Shown one piece after another: positions 31,694 to 40,115 of a stretch of 64,000 nucleotides of DNA. Under the pieces are notes generated by a model. It did not search any database. It was not told where the DNA came from and saw nothing but the letters and a program-made list of their open reading frames with translations. Where the stretch lies: positions 806,001 to 870,000 of the forward strand of contig NZ_CP107931.1 of NCBI RefSeq assembly GCF_036023875.1. Direction: 5' to 3'. This DNA comes from Mycobacterium sp. NBC_00419. GTDB taxonomy: Bacteria; Actinomycetota; Actinomycetes; Mycobacteriales; Mycobacteriaceae. Each line of letters begins with the position of its first letter. Within the stretch, counting starts at the first letter, position 1. A program made the translations under genes and the position numbers.

Positions 31694-31726
31694 GATCACC
31701 CGCCCGGTCAGGCCAGGCGGGTGATC
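31694..31726. terminator. Bidirectional hairpin between convergent genes
   Basis: A perfect 11-bp stem GATCACCCGCC / GGCGGGTGATC with an 11-nt loop lies between the stop of the PepSY gene and the end of the transglutaminase-like gene; the right arm lies inside the latter's last codons. The symmetrical GC-rich stem without a T-run suits a terminator working in both directions. Confidence 0.6.
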
Positions 31727-32547
31727 TCGACCACCACATCCAGGTCGGTGGAGCCCTCACCGGAGTAGATGCCCTTCAACGGTGAGACATCCCCGTAGTT
31801 GCGGCCCACGCCGACGCTGATGTACTGCTCGTTAATCGTTGAGTCGTTGGTCGGGTCGTAGTTCCACCAGCCGCCTATCCAGGCCTGGATCCAGGCGTGG
31901 CTCTGCCCGTCGACCGTGTCGCCGACGACGGCCTTGCGGTTGGGGTGCAGATAGCCCGAAACGTAGCGTGCCGGAATTCCCATGCCGCGCAACAGAATCA
32001 GTGTCAGATGGGCGAAATCCTGGCAGACGCCCTTGCCCTCACGCAGGGCGTCAAGACCCGACGAGTGCACGCCGGTGGTACCGGGAACGTACTGCAACTC
32101 GCTGTGCGCCCACCTGGCCGCGGCGACCACGGCGTCGTTCGGGTCGTTCTCCTTCATGATGCGCCTGCCGACGCGCTCGAGCCGCCGGCTGCCCGGGGTG
32201 TACTGCGTCGGGGTGAGCACCTCGTCGAAGCGGTCGCGCACCGCCGGGGAGGCGAGTTCCTCCCACGAGACGGACTTCTCCAGCGGCTCGGCTTTGTCGG
32301 TTTCGACCACCGAGGAGGACGTCACCTCCAGCTCGGTGTGTGGCGCGTGCAGGTCGAAAGCCGTTACGGCGGTTCCCCAATAGTCGACATAGCGGTAATT
32401 GCGGGTCGCGGGAACGGTCTCCACACGGTTGAGGATCACGTTCTGCCGAGAGTCCGACCGCGGGGTGAGCCTGGCCTCGTTATAGGAGGCGGTCACCGGC
32501 GACTTGTAGGCGTAGCCTGTCGCGTGCACCACGCGCATCCGCCACAT
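31708..32547 (-). CDS. Transglutaminase-like cysteine peptidase family protein (Rv2409c-type)
   Basis: A 279-residue protein with an N-terminal beta region (bacterial transglutaminase-like N domain: VVHATGYAYKSPVTASYNEARLTPR) and a transglutaminase core. The catalytic triad appears as Cys in GKGVCQDFAHL, His in QSHAWIQAW and Asp in NYDPTND. It is always found with the alpha-E and circularly permuted ATP-grasp proteins encoded just upstream. Such trios are thought to make or modify peptide-like products, but the chemistry is unknown. Its ATG shares one base with the upstream stop (TGATG at 32545-32549). Confidence 0.88.
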   Translation of the reverse strand: MWRMRVVHATGYAYKSPVTASYNEARLTPRSDSRQNVILNRVETVPATRNYRYVDYWGTAVTAFDLHAPHTELEVTSSSVVETDKAEPLEKSVSWEELASPAVRDRFDEVLTPTQYTPGSRRLERVGRRIMKENDPNDAVVAAARWAHSELQYVPGTTGVHSSGLDALREGKGVCQDFAHLTLILLRGMGIPARYVSGYLHPNRKAVVGDTVDGQSHAWIQAWIGGWWNYDPTNDSTINEQYISVGVGRNYGDVSPLKGIYSGEGSTDLDVVVEITRLA

Positions 32548-33524
32548 CAGATCTCACCTTCCTCGACAACCAGCGCACCGTTGTGCCCGGCATCCGACCA
32601 AGCCACCCACGGCGCGGAGTGGAAGTACTGCAGCGCCACGGCTTCTCCGACGCCGGCGCATGTCTCCTGCAGAGCGGCCAGCCGCTCCTCGAGTGACTCC
32701 AGCAGCACGCCGGGCTGGATGAACTCCAACTCACTGCGGGCCCGGCCCAGCAGCCGCTGGGCCTCGGCGGTGGCGCCGATCCGGTTGTGCGCACGGTGCA
32801 TCAGTTCGTCGAGGCTGTGTTCGGCGAGTTTGAGCGAGTAGTAGATCGAGCGCGGGAAAAGCCGGTCCAGCAACATGAATTCGACGACCCGGTTGGCGTC
32901 GAGCACACCGCGGTAGGTCCGCAGGTAGGTGTCGTGCGCGCCCGCCGAGCGCAGCACCGTGACCCAGGCCGGCGAGGAGGCACTGTCCCCGACCCGCGAC
33001 AGCAGCAGCCGCACGGTCATGTCCACCCGTTCGATGGCCCGCCCCAGCACCAGGAACCGGTAGCCGTCGTCCCGGGACAGAGTCGAGTCGGCCAGCCCGG
33101 CGAACATCGCCGCGCGGCCCTCGATGAAGGAGAAGAACTCGTGCGGGCCCAGCCTGCGGGCCGCCCGCTCCCGCTCGGCCAGCGCGTTGTAGGTGGTGTT
33201 GAGGCACTCCCACATGTCACTGGAGGTGACTTCCCTTGCGGATCGGGCGTTTTCGCGGGCAGCCGAGATCGCGTCGACGATCGAGCAACCGCCCGGCAGA
33301 CCCCGGCTGAACGCCACCAGGTCGGTCAGCGACCACAGGTCGAGTTGGTGTTTGGGCGGTTCGATACCGAGCACCTGAAGCAGCACCCGGGAGGTCTGGT
33401 CGGGGTCGACGCTGGAATCCTCGAGCAGCTGGTGCACGGTGACGTCGAGAATCCGGGCGGTGTCGTCAGCGCGCTCGACGTAGCGCCCGATCCAGTAGAG
33501 CGCCTCGGCATTACGGGCGAGCAT
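32547..33524 (-). CDS. Alpha-E domain protein (Rv2410c-type)
   Basis: A 325-residue, mostly helical protein of the alpha-E family (MLARNAEALYWIGRYVERADDTARILD at the start, repeated RIxxMLLDRLFPRSIYYSL region later). It accompanies circularly permuted ATP-grasp and transglutaminase-like proteins in many bacteria. Function is unknown; it is thought to be part of a peptide-ligating system. It overlaps the neighbours on both sides by one base, so all three genes form one coupled operon. Confidence 0.88.
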   Translation of the reverse strand: MLARNAEALYWIGRYVERADDTARILDVTVHQLLEDSSVDPDQTSRVLLQVLGIEPPKHQLDLWSLTDLVAFSRGLPGGCSIVDAISAARENARSAREVTSSDMWECLNTTYNALAERERAARRLGPHEFFSFIEGRAAMFAGLADSTLSRDDGYRFLVLGRAIERVDMTVRLLLSRVGDSASSPAWVTVLRSAGAHDTYLRTYRGVLDANRVVEFMLLDRLFPRSIYYSLKLAEHSLDELMHRAHNRIGATAEAQRLLGRARSELEFIQPGVLLESLEERLAALQETCAGVGEAVALQYFHSAPWVAWSDAGHNGALVVEEGEI

Positions 33525-35191
33525 CAGTGCATCACCGCCTGCTGCTGCTGTTGCTGTTGTTGGCCCTGCTGTTGCTGACCGGACTGCTCGGGAGCCTTCT
33601 CGACCGCGGGCGCCTTGGCCGCCTTGGGAAGCTTGCGCAGGATCTCGGCAGCACCCAGCTCGCGGGCCGCCACCGACGTCCGTGACGCCAGCACCCAGGT
33701 GTCCTTGGAGCCACCGCCCTGACTGGAGTTGACTACCAGGGAGCCTTCGGTGAGGGCGACGCGGGTCAGACCGCCCGGCAGCACCCAGACGTCCTCGCCG
33801 TCGTTGACGGCGAACGGCCGCAGGTCGACGTGGCGCGGCGCCAGGCTGTCACCGACCTTGGTCGGCACCGTCGAGAGCTGGACCACCGGCTGGGCGATCC
33901 AACCCCGCGGGTCACCGAGGATCTTCTTGCGGGTCGCGGCCAGTTCCTTCTCCGAGGCGTCCGGTCCGAAGACGATGCCGTACCCACCCGATCCCTCGAC
34001 CGGCTTGATGACCAGTTCGTCGATGCGGTCGAGGACCTCTTCGCATTCCTCGTCCAGCCAACACCGGAAGGTGTCGACGTTGGCCAGCAGCGGCTTCTCG
34101 CCGAGGTAGTACTCGATGATCGTGGGCACGTAGGTGTAGACCAGCTTGTCGTCGCCGACGCCATTGCCCACCGCGCTGGAGATCACGACGTTTCCGGCGC
34201 GGGCGGCGTTGAGCAGCCCGGCCACCCCGAGCACCGAGTCGGGCCGGAACTGCATCGGGTCCAGGTAGTCGTCGTCGATGCGGCGGTAGATGACGTCGAC
34301 CTGCCGCTCCCCTTCGGTGGTGCGCATGTAGACGGTGTTGTCGCGGCAGAACAGGTCGCGGCCCTCGACGAGTTCGACGCCCATCTGCCGGGCCAGCAGC
34401 GAATGCTCGAAGTAGGCCGAGTTGAACGGGCCGGGGGTCAGCACGACCACCGTCGGGTCGGCCTCGTTGGTCGCCGCGGCGTTGCGCAGCGCCCGCAGCA
34501 GATGCGAGGAGTAGTCGCCGACCGCGCGTACCCGGTGAGTGGCGAACAGGTTCGGGAACACCCGCGCCATCGTGCGGCGGTTCTCCATCACGTAGGAGAC
34601 ACCCGACGGTGAGCGCAGGTTGTCCTCGAGCACCCGGAAGGTTCCCTGGGCGTCGCGGACCAGGTCGATGCCGGCGACGTGGATGCGCACCCCGTTGGGC
34701 GGGTTGATCCCGGCGGCCTGCCGGTGGAAATGCTCACAGGAGGTCACCAAACGGCGTGGGATGACGCCGTCGCGCAGGATCTCCTGGTCGCCGTAGATGT
34801 CGTCGAGGTACATCTCCAGCGCCTTCACCCGCTGGGTGATGCCCCGCTCGAGGCGCGACCACTCGGCGGCGGAGATGACGCGCGGCACCAGGTCGAGCGG
34901 GAACGGCCGTTCCTGGCCGGACAGCGAGAACGTGATGCCCTGGTCGATGAAGGCGCGGCCCAACGCCTCGGCCCTGGCTTCGAGCTCCTCGGCATCGGAC
35001 GGGGCGAGCTCGGCGAAGATGCCTTTGTAGGGCCCGCGGACGTTGCCCTGGGCGTCGAACATCTCGTCGAAGGCCTTCGCGTACGAGCCCATCTTGTTGT
35101 AACCACCGAAGATGTGGTCGTGTTGTCGGGGCTCACGCGAACCGTTGCGCGAGGACCGGCTGGCTTCGGAGGGCAGGGTTCGAAGGCTCAC
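33524..35191 (-). CDS. Circularly permuted type 2 ATP-grasp protein (Rv2411c-type) with poly-Gln tail
   Basis: A 555-residue protein of the circularly permuted ATP-grasp family. Conserved pieces are GPYKGIFAEL near the N-terminus, EDNLRSPSGVSYVMENR, DVIYRRIDDDYLDP, and the ATP-binding LVIKPVEGSGGYGIVFGPDAS. Such enzymes form acyl-phosphate-activated amide bonds. The C-terminus is unusual: after PEQSG come 4 Gln, a Gly and 8 Gln, then AVMH. The start at GTG 35191 is tentative; the conserved part begins near MGSYAKAFDEMF (ATG 35092), so a shorter form is possible. It is first in the operon with the alpha-E and transglutaminase-like genes and divergent from rpsT. Confidence 0.85.
   Translation of the reverse strand: MSLRTLPSEASRSSRNGSREPRQHDHIFGGYNKMGSYAKAFDEMFDAQGNVRGPYKGIFAELAPSDAEELEARAEALGRAFIDQGITFSLSGQERPFPLDLVPRVISAAEWSRLERGITQRVKALEMYLDDIYGDQEILRDGVIPRRLVTSCEHFHRQAAGINPPNGVRIHVAGIDLVRDAQGTFRVLEDNLRSPSGVSYVMENRRTMARVFPNLFATHRVRAVGDYSSHLLRALRNAAATNEADPTVVVLTPGPFNSAYFEHSLLARQMGVELVEGRDLFCRDNTVYMRTTEGERQVDVIYRRIDDDYLDPMQFRPDSVLGVAGLLNAARAGNVVISSAVGNGVGDDKLVYTYVPTIIEYYLGEKPLLANVDTFRCWLDEECEEVLDRIDELVIKPVEGSGGYGIVFGPDASEKELAATRKKILGDPRGWIAQPVVQLSTVPTKVGDSLAPRHVDLRPFAVNDGEDVWVLPGGLTRVALTEGSLVVNSSQGGGSKDTWVLASRTSVAARELGAAEILRKLPKAAKAPAVEKAPEQSGQQQQGQQQQQQQQAVMH
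33539..33577 (-). repeat. CAG/CAA trinucleotide run encoding poly-Gln
   Basis: A run of CAG and CAA codons (13 triplets with one GGC interruption) at the 3' end of the ATP-grasp gene. Such runs can change length by slippage, always by whole codons here. Confidence 0.8.
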
Positions 35192-35254
35192 CCGTCACAT
35201 GCTGCACCACGTTGGACTTTTCGGCAGGCCAGTACAGGGCCTTGGCCGTCGCTT

Positions 35255-35284
35255 TTGGGTGATTGTGCCCCGCACTGGTAGCCT
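35255..35284 (+). promoter_or_regulatory. Candidate rpsT promoter
   Basis: TTGGGT at 35255-35260 and TAGCCT at 35279-35284 (TANNNT), with an 18-nt spacer, lie about 80 bp before the rpsT start. This is compatible with a leader long enough for S20 feedback control. By-eye call. Confidence 0.35.
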
Positions 35285-35361
35285 GAACAGTCGCTGCCCG
35301 AGGGCCTGACGGCCCCGGCAAGACCGACATTCCAGCTTGAGAACGAAGAGGATATATACGC

Positions 35362-35622
35362 GTGGCCAACATCAAGTCGCAGCAGAAGCGGATTCTCACC
35401 AACGAGCGCCGCAGGCTGCGCAACAAGTCGGTGAAGAGCTCGCTCCATACCGCGATCCGCGCGTTCCGTCAGGCTGCCGCCGAGGGCGACAAGGACAAGG
35501 CCGGCGATCTGCTGACCGCCACCAGCCGCAAGCTGGACAAGGCCGCCAGCAAGGGCGTGATTCACAAGAATCAGGCGGCCAACAAGAAGTCCGCGCTCGC
35601 GCAGGCCTTCCAGAAGATCTGA
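35362..35622 (+). CDS. rpsT: Ribosomal protein bS20
   Basis: An 86-residue, very basic helical protein ([34 protein letters not shown]...), a primary binder of 16S rRNA in the small subunit. Length and sequence are typical of actinobacterial S20. It starts at GTG 35362 with AGAGGA about 9 nt upstream. It is monocistronic: divergent from the ATP-grasp gene and convergent with holA, with a GC hairpin just after its stop. Confidence 0.97.
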   Translation: MANIKSQQKRILTNERRRLRNKSVKSSLHTAIRAFRQAAAEGDKDKAGDLLTATSRKLDKAASKGVIHKNQAANKKSALAQAFQKI

Positions 35623-35623
35623 T

Positions 35624-36598
35624 TTAGTCCCGGCCGCTTCCGGCGGCCAATTGCGCCACTTTGCGCACCGCGTCCTCCAGGACATAGTTGGCGTCGGCCG
35701 CTGCGCCCTTGACGTCCGCATTGAGGGTCGCCACCAGGCGGATCGCCGTGGCGATCTTGTCCCGCGACCATCGCCGCGACTGCTTCTGAGCCTTCTGGAT
35801 ACGCCACGGCGGCATGCCCAGCTCTGAGGCCAGGCGGTAAGGGTCGCCCGTGAGCGGACCCACCCTGGCAATCGTGTGGACGGCTTCGGCCAGCGCATCG
35901 GCCAGCACAACGTGGGGCATCCCCCGCATCATCGCCCAGCGCAGCGCCTCAGCCGACCCCGCGATGTCACCCACGACCGCCTTGTCGGCGATGTCGAAGC
36001 CGGACACCTCCGCCTTACCGCTGTGATAGCGGCGCACCGCCTCCGCGTCGACGAGCCCGCCGGTGTCGGCGACCAGCTGGGAACACGCCGAGGCCAGCTC
36101 GCGGATGTCGGAGCCGACCGCGTCGAGAAGCGCGGCGAGAGTGTCGTCGTCGACCTTCACCTTGAGGGCGCGGAACTCAGCGCGGACGAAGTCCGAACGT
36201 TCAGCGGCCTTGGCGATCTTGGCGCAGGGATGCACCTCGGCGCCGAGTTTCTTGAGCTGTTCGGCCAGCGCCTTGGCCCGGCCGCCGCCGCTGTGGACGA
36301 CGACGAGCACCGTGCCCGGCGGCAGGTCCGCCGCGGCCGAGGCGATCAGGTCGACAGCCTCCTTGCCGGCCTCGGCGGCCGACTCCAGAACGACGACCCG
36401 CTCGTCGGCGAACAGCGACGGGCTCAGCAGTTCGAGCAGTTCGTTGGTCGACACCTCACCGGCACGCAGCCGGTTCACCGGAACGTCGTCGGTGCCGGCG
36501 GCGGCCCGCGCGGCCCGCAGCACCTGGCTGATGGCGCGGTCGACCAGCAGTTCCTCGTCGCCCAGGATCAGATGCAGGCTGGCTACCGTCGCGCTCAC
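35624..36598 (-). CDS. holA: DNA polymerase III delta subunit
   Basis: A 324-residue clamp-loader subunit that opens the sliding clamp. Features are the N-terminal [16 protein letters not shown], the region [17 protein letters not shown], and the C-terminal helical domain ([18 protein letters not shown]...). It is the counterpart of Rv2413c. The GTG at 36598 is the start. It is followed by rpsT on the other strand with a 1-bp gap between stops, and preceded by comEC (36 bp), so comEA-comEC-holA probably form one operon. Confidence 0.93.
   Translation of the reverse strand: MSATVASLHLILGDEELLVDRAISQVLRAARAAAGTDDVPVNRLRAGEVSTNELLELLSPSLFADERVVVLESAAEAGKEAVDLIASAAADLPPGTVLVVVHSGGGRAKALAEQLKKLGAEVHPCAKIAKAAERSDFVRAEFRALKVKVDDDTLAALLDAVGSDIRELASACSQLVADTGGLVDAEAVRRYHSGKAEVSGFDIADKAVVGDIAGSAEALRWAMMRGMPHVVLADALAEAVHTIARVGPLTGDPYRLASELGMPPWRIQKAQKQSRRWSRDKIATAIRLVATLNADVKGAAADANYVLEDAVRKVAQLAAGSGRD
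35632..35648. terminator. GC hairpin after rpsT
   Basis: A 6-bp stem GGCCGC / GCGGCC with a TTCCG loop, 10 bp past the rpsT stop and inside the 3' end of convergent holA. It could end rpsT transcription. Confidence 0.35.
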
Positions 36599-36634
36599 GC
36601 CCCGATCGTTTCACGCCCACCCGACAGCACCGAA

Positions 36635-38092
36635 TCACCCGCGCCGCGCCCACCACCACAGCCCGGCGCCGAGCGCCGTGACACCGCCGACCGTCACGAC
36701 CCCGCCCACCCCGGAGGGCACCGTGATCGCCGCACCGGGCACAGCGCCGGCCCAGCGCGCGACGTGCAACAACCACCACAGTTCCGGCCCGGTGAACCTG
36801 ATCAGCAGCCCCGCGCCCGCGGCCCAGACCGGACACAGTGCCGCCGCAGCCGTCCCCAGCACCGTGATAGGCGGAATCACAACGGCCACAGCGAGATTGG
36901 CCAACACCGCGACCAGGCTGAGTTGTCCGGAGATGGCGGCTACCAGCGGTGCGGTGACCAGCTGCGCGGCCACCGCGATACACACCGCATCGGCCAGTGG
37001 TTTGGGCCACCCCCGGGCCACCAGCCGGGCCGACCAGACGGGGGCCAGCACCACGAGCGCGGCCGTCGCCGTCACCGACAGGGCAAAGCCCGCGTCGACG
37101 GCCAGTTGCGGGGCGGCCACGAGCAGGGCGAGGACCGCGGCCGACAGAACCGGGATGGCCTGCCTGCGGCGGCCGGACAGCACCGCCAGCAGCGCCAGGG
37201 CTCCCATCACCGCAGCACGCAGCACACTGGCGCTGGGTTGAACCACGACGACGAAGGCCAGCAACGCCACCGCCGCCAGCCCGGTGGCCGCGCGCGGACC
37301 GATCAGCCGCGCCGAGAGCAACACCGTCCCGCACACGATCGTGACGTTGGCGCCGGACACCGCCGTCAGATGAGTGAGGCCCGCCGTACGGAACTCGGCG
37401 GCGGTCTCCGGCGTGACCGACGACGTGTCACCCAGTACGAGTCCGGGGAGCATGGCCGCCTGGTCGGCAGGCAGCACCTCGAGCGCCGCGGCGGCGAACC
37501 GCGACCGCACGGCAAGCGCAGCCCGCTGCACCGAGGAGGCCTCGCCCACGATCGGTTCCCCGGTGGCGCGCAACACCGCCACCGTCAGATCCCGCCGGGT
37601 GGGCCGGCTGATCCGGGCCCGGAACCGGGCCGGCTGACCGGCCGAGACCTCGGCGAACCCGAGCACGGGTGCGAACACGACGACGCGACCCGATGATTCG
37701 ACGGCATCGAGGCGATCGAGGTTCGCGGCGAACATCAGCCGCCCGTTGCCCAGTGATCTCGGGCTCTCGGTCGGAGTCACCGTCACCGAGTCGGTGCTGC
37801 CGAACCGTCCCGTGACGGGGTGCTCGCGCAGCGCGTCAGTGCGTAACGCGACTGCAACGCCGAACCCGGCGCCGACGACGGCGGTACCGATCACCGCGAG
37901 CGCGCAGGCCCGGACTGCCGCCGGACCGCAGCGCCACCACACCAGGGCGGTCCACCCGGCGGCGACCACCGCGCAGGTGGCCGCCAGCGCGGCGCCCGCC
38001 GACCAGACGATCCCGGCGGCCGTCACCGCCCATGCCGTCAGCGCGGCAGGCACCAGCCGCAGATCCAGCCGGGCTGGGGGTTCGGTGTCCAC
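36635..38092 (-). CDS. comEC: ComEC/Rec2 competence-type membrane channel, without beta-lactamase domain
   Basis: A 485-residue integral membrane protein with about ten hydrophobic helices. It has the Competence-domain core FRTAGLTHLTAVSGANVTIV and the preceding OB-like DUF4131 region. ComEC passes single-stranded DNA through the membrane in transformable bacteria. The C-terminal metallo-beta-lactamase nuclease domain found in Bacillus ComEC is absent, as in M. tuberculosis Rv2414c. The start is GTG 38092. It lies 5 bp after comEA. Whether mycobacteria use it for DNA uptake is unclear. Confidence 0.9.
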   Translation of the reverse strand: MDTEPPARLDLRLVPAALTAWAVTAAGIVWSAGAALAATCAVVAAGWTALVWWRCGPAAVRACALAVIGTAVVGAGFGVAVALRTDALREHPVTGRFGSTDSVTVTPTESPRSLGNGRLMFAANLDRLDAVESSGRVVVFAPVLGFAEVSAGQPARFRARISRPTRRDLTVAVLRATGEPIVGEASSVQRAALAVRSRFAAAALEVLPADQAAMLPGLVLGDTSSVTPETAAEFRTAGLTHLTAVSGANVTIVCGTVLLSARLIGPRAATGLAAVALLAFVVVVQPSASVLRAAVMGALALLAVLSGRRRQAIPVLSAAVLALLVAAPQLAVDAGFALSVTATAALVVLAPVWSARLVARGWPKPLADAVCIAVAAQLVTAPLVAAISGQLSLVAVLANLAVAVVIPPITVLGTAAAALCPVWAAGAGLLIRFTGPELWWLLHVARWAGAVPGAAITVPSGVGGVVTVGGVTALGAGLWWWARRG

Positions 38093-38097
38093 GGCAC

Positions 38098-38889
38098 TCA
38101 GACCCGGACCAGGCTCCGCAGCTTTTCCAGCCGCGCCGTACCGATGCCGTCCACCTCACCCAGTTGGTCGACGCTGGTGAATTTTCCGTTGGTCTCGCGC
38201 CAGGCCACGATGGCCGCCGCCATCACCGGCCCGATGCCAGGCAGGGTGTCGAATTGCTCGGCGCTGGCGGTGTTGAGGTCGAGGGGTGCCGCCGGCGCTG
38301 CCGTCGTCGGCGCCCCTGAGGTGGCCGGGGCGCCGCTGACCGAGCTGCCCAGGGCGTCGGGCTGGCCCGCGGGCATGGGGATGCCGACGACGACCTGCTC
38401 ACCGTCGACGAGGTGGCGGGCCAGATTGAGTCCGAGCAGATCAGCGCCGTCGAGTGCGCCACCGGCGGCTGAGACCGCGTCGGCAATCCGCGCATCCGGG
38501 GCCAGGGTGACCAGACCGGGCGTGTTCACCAGGCCCACGACACTGACGACGACCGGCCCCTGCGGTGCCGCTGCCCCGGAGCGCGGGGCCTCCGAGGACA
38601 CCATCTCCACCGGCGGCAGCTTGGCTGACATCACCGGGGCGGAGTCGTCGCGCATCAGGGTGACCACGGTGACGAGCACGGCGATCACCGCGACGACTCC
38701 CATGGCGAGCGCGCCGGCCCGACCGGGGTCAGCCCGGATCGCCGCCACCAGCCTGCGCCCACGCTCGGGTCGACCGTCGGGAATCCAGCTGGGCAGGGCG
38801 GCGGCGTCCTGGTCCTCATCCTCGCCGGCCTGCTCCTCTGCCACGCCCAGGCGGCGGTGCAGGCTGACCAACGGTGGTTCCGATCCCAT
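38098..38889 (-). CDS. comEA: ComEA-type helix-hairpin-helix DNA-binding protein
   Basis: A 263-residue membrane-anchored protein. It has a cytoplasmic basic N-terminus, one transmembrane helix (about residues 75-95, LAMGVVAVIAVLVTVVTL), a SLBB-like domain (VSVVGLVNTPGLVTLAPDARIADAV) and two C-terminal HhH motifs (LDLNTASAEQFDTLPGIGPVMAAAIV and LGEVDGIGTARLEKLR) that bind double-stranded DNA. The chosen ATG at 38889 has a TACCGT -10 box exactly 6 nt upstream, so the mRNA is probably leaderless. It corresponds to Rv2415c and heads the comEA-comEC-holA group. It is divergent from the DapB-like gene. Confidence 0.9.
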   Translation of the reverse strand: MGSEPPLVSLHRRLGVAEEQAGEDEDQDAAALPSWIPDGRPERGRRLVAAIRADPGRAGALAMGVVAVIAVLVTVVTLMRDDSAPVMSAKLPPVEMVSSEAPRSGAAAPQGPVVVSVVGLVNTPGLVTLAPDARIADAVSAAGGALDGADLLGLNLARHLVDGEQVVVGIPMPAGQPDALGSSVSGAPATSGAPTTAAPAAPLDLNTASAEQFDTLPGIGPVMAAAIVAWRETNGKFTSVDQLGEVDGIGTARLEKLRSLVRV

Positions 38890-38895
38890 GCCGCG

Positions 38896-38901
38896 ACGGT
38901 A
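38896..38901 (-). promoter_or_regulatory. -10 box of leaderless comEA promoter
   Basis: TACCGT on the minus strand, ending 6 nt before ATG 38889; matches TANNNT. Confidence 0.5.
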
Positions 38902-39042
38902 GGTCTGCCGCCCAACGCAGAACTGCCCGGAAACGGGCCGAACCGGGTGGGCTGTGGATGAATCCGGGACTGTGCACACCGCCGGGCGAACTTGGTGTAC
39001 AAAGCGACGAGAGTGTCTACAGATGTCCAGGAGGACCGCCCG

Positions 39043-40113
39043 ATGAGCGCACGTACCGACAAGCCGATACGAGTCATCCAATGGACCACCGGCAACATCG
39101 GCCGCCGGTCCCTGCACGCCATCATCGGCCGCTCGGACATGGAACTGGTCGGGGTCTACGCGCACGGCGCCGACAAGGTCGGGGTGGACGCGGCCGAGTT
39201 GTCCGGCTGGCCACTGGGACCGGGCACACCGACCGGCATCAAGGCCACCAATGACATCGACGCGCTGCTGGCCGCCGAACCGGACGCCTGCTGCTACAAC
39301 CCGCTGTGGCCCAGCGTCGACGAATTGGTGCGGCTGCTCGAGGCCGGGGTGAACGTCTGTGCGTCAGCCGCGTGGATCACCGGCGGCAAGCAATCTCCGG
39401 AGGACCTTGAGAGGATCCGAAAGGCTTGCGAGAAGGGCAATTCCACGATCTTCGGCAGCGGCGCCCATCCCGGTATGACCAACACGGTCGGAATGGTCCT
39501 CTCCGGTGCATGTGAACGGGTCGACGAGATCCGCATCACCGAATCGGTGGACTGCTCGACCTACGAGTCGGCAGGCACCCAGAGCGCGATGGGGTTCGGC
39601 TGTGATCCCGACACCCCGGGACTGGCCGAGAGCGTGCGCCAGGAAAGCGAAGTGTTCGCCGAGTCGGCGGCCATGATGGCCGATGCGATCGGCGCCGACC
39701 TGGACCGGATGACGTTCGACGTCACGTTCACCCCGGCCACAGGAGACTCCGACCTGGGGTTCATGACCATCCCGGCGGGCACCGTCGGCGGCGTCTACGG
39801 CTATCACCGCGGCTGGGTCGGGGACCGCAACGTCGTCAGCGTCGGATTCAACTGGATCATGGGCTCGCACGTCACCCCGCCCAAGCCGCTGGAACACGGT
39901 CACGTCATCCAGGTCTTCGGTGTGCCCAACATGCGCACGGTACTGCACTGCCTGCCGCCGAAGGACTGGCCGGAACAGGGCTTCATGGGGCTGGGCATGA
40001 TCTACACGGCGATGCCGGTGACCAACGCGGTACCCGCTGTGGTGGCCGCCGAACCGGGCATCGTGACGCTGGCCGACCTACCGCCGGTGACCGGGCGGTT
40101 CGCCGCGCGCTGA
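39043..40113 (+). CDS. DapB-like NAD(P)-dependent dehydrogenase
   Basis: A 356-residue Rossmann-fold oxidoreductase annotated in mycobacteria as dihydrodipicolinate-reductase-like, related to 2,4-diaminopentanoate dehydrogenase. It has a nucleotide-binding start VIQWTTGNIGRRSLHAII and GSGAHPGMTNTVGMVL mid-protein. It is longer than true DapB (about 245 residues) and lacks the DapB tetrahydrodipicolinate motif, so a lysine-pathway role is unlikely; a small amino acid or ketone-like substrate is more probable. ATG 39043 has a strong AGGAGG. It is divergent from comEA and converges on the DegV gene with a 2-bp gap. It occupies the place of eis (Rv2416c) in M. tuberculosis. Confidence 0.78.
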   Translation: MSARTDKPIRVIQWTTGNIGRRSLHAIIGRSDMELVGVYAHGADKVGVDAAELSGWPLGPGTPTGIKATNDIDALLAAEPDACCYNPLWPSVDELVRLLEAGVNVCASAAWITGGKQSPEDLERIRKACEKGNSTIFGSGAHPGMTNTVGMVLSGACERVDEIRITESVDCSTYESAGTQSAMGFGCDPDTPGLAESVRQESEVFAESAAMMADAIGADLDRMTFDVTFTPATGDSDLGFMTIPAGTVGGVYGYHRGWVGDRNVVSVGFNWIMGSHVTPPKPLEHGHVIQVFGVPNMRTVLHCLPPKDWPEQGFMGLGMIYTAMPVTNAVPAVVAAEPGIVTLADLPPVTGRFAAR

Positions 40114-40115
40114 GG

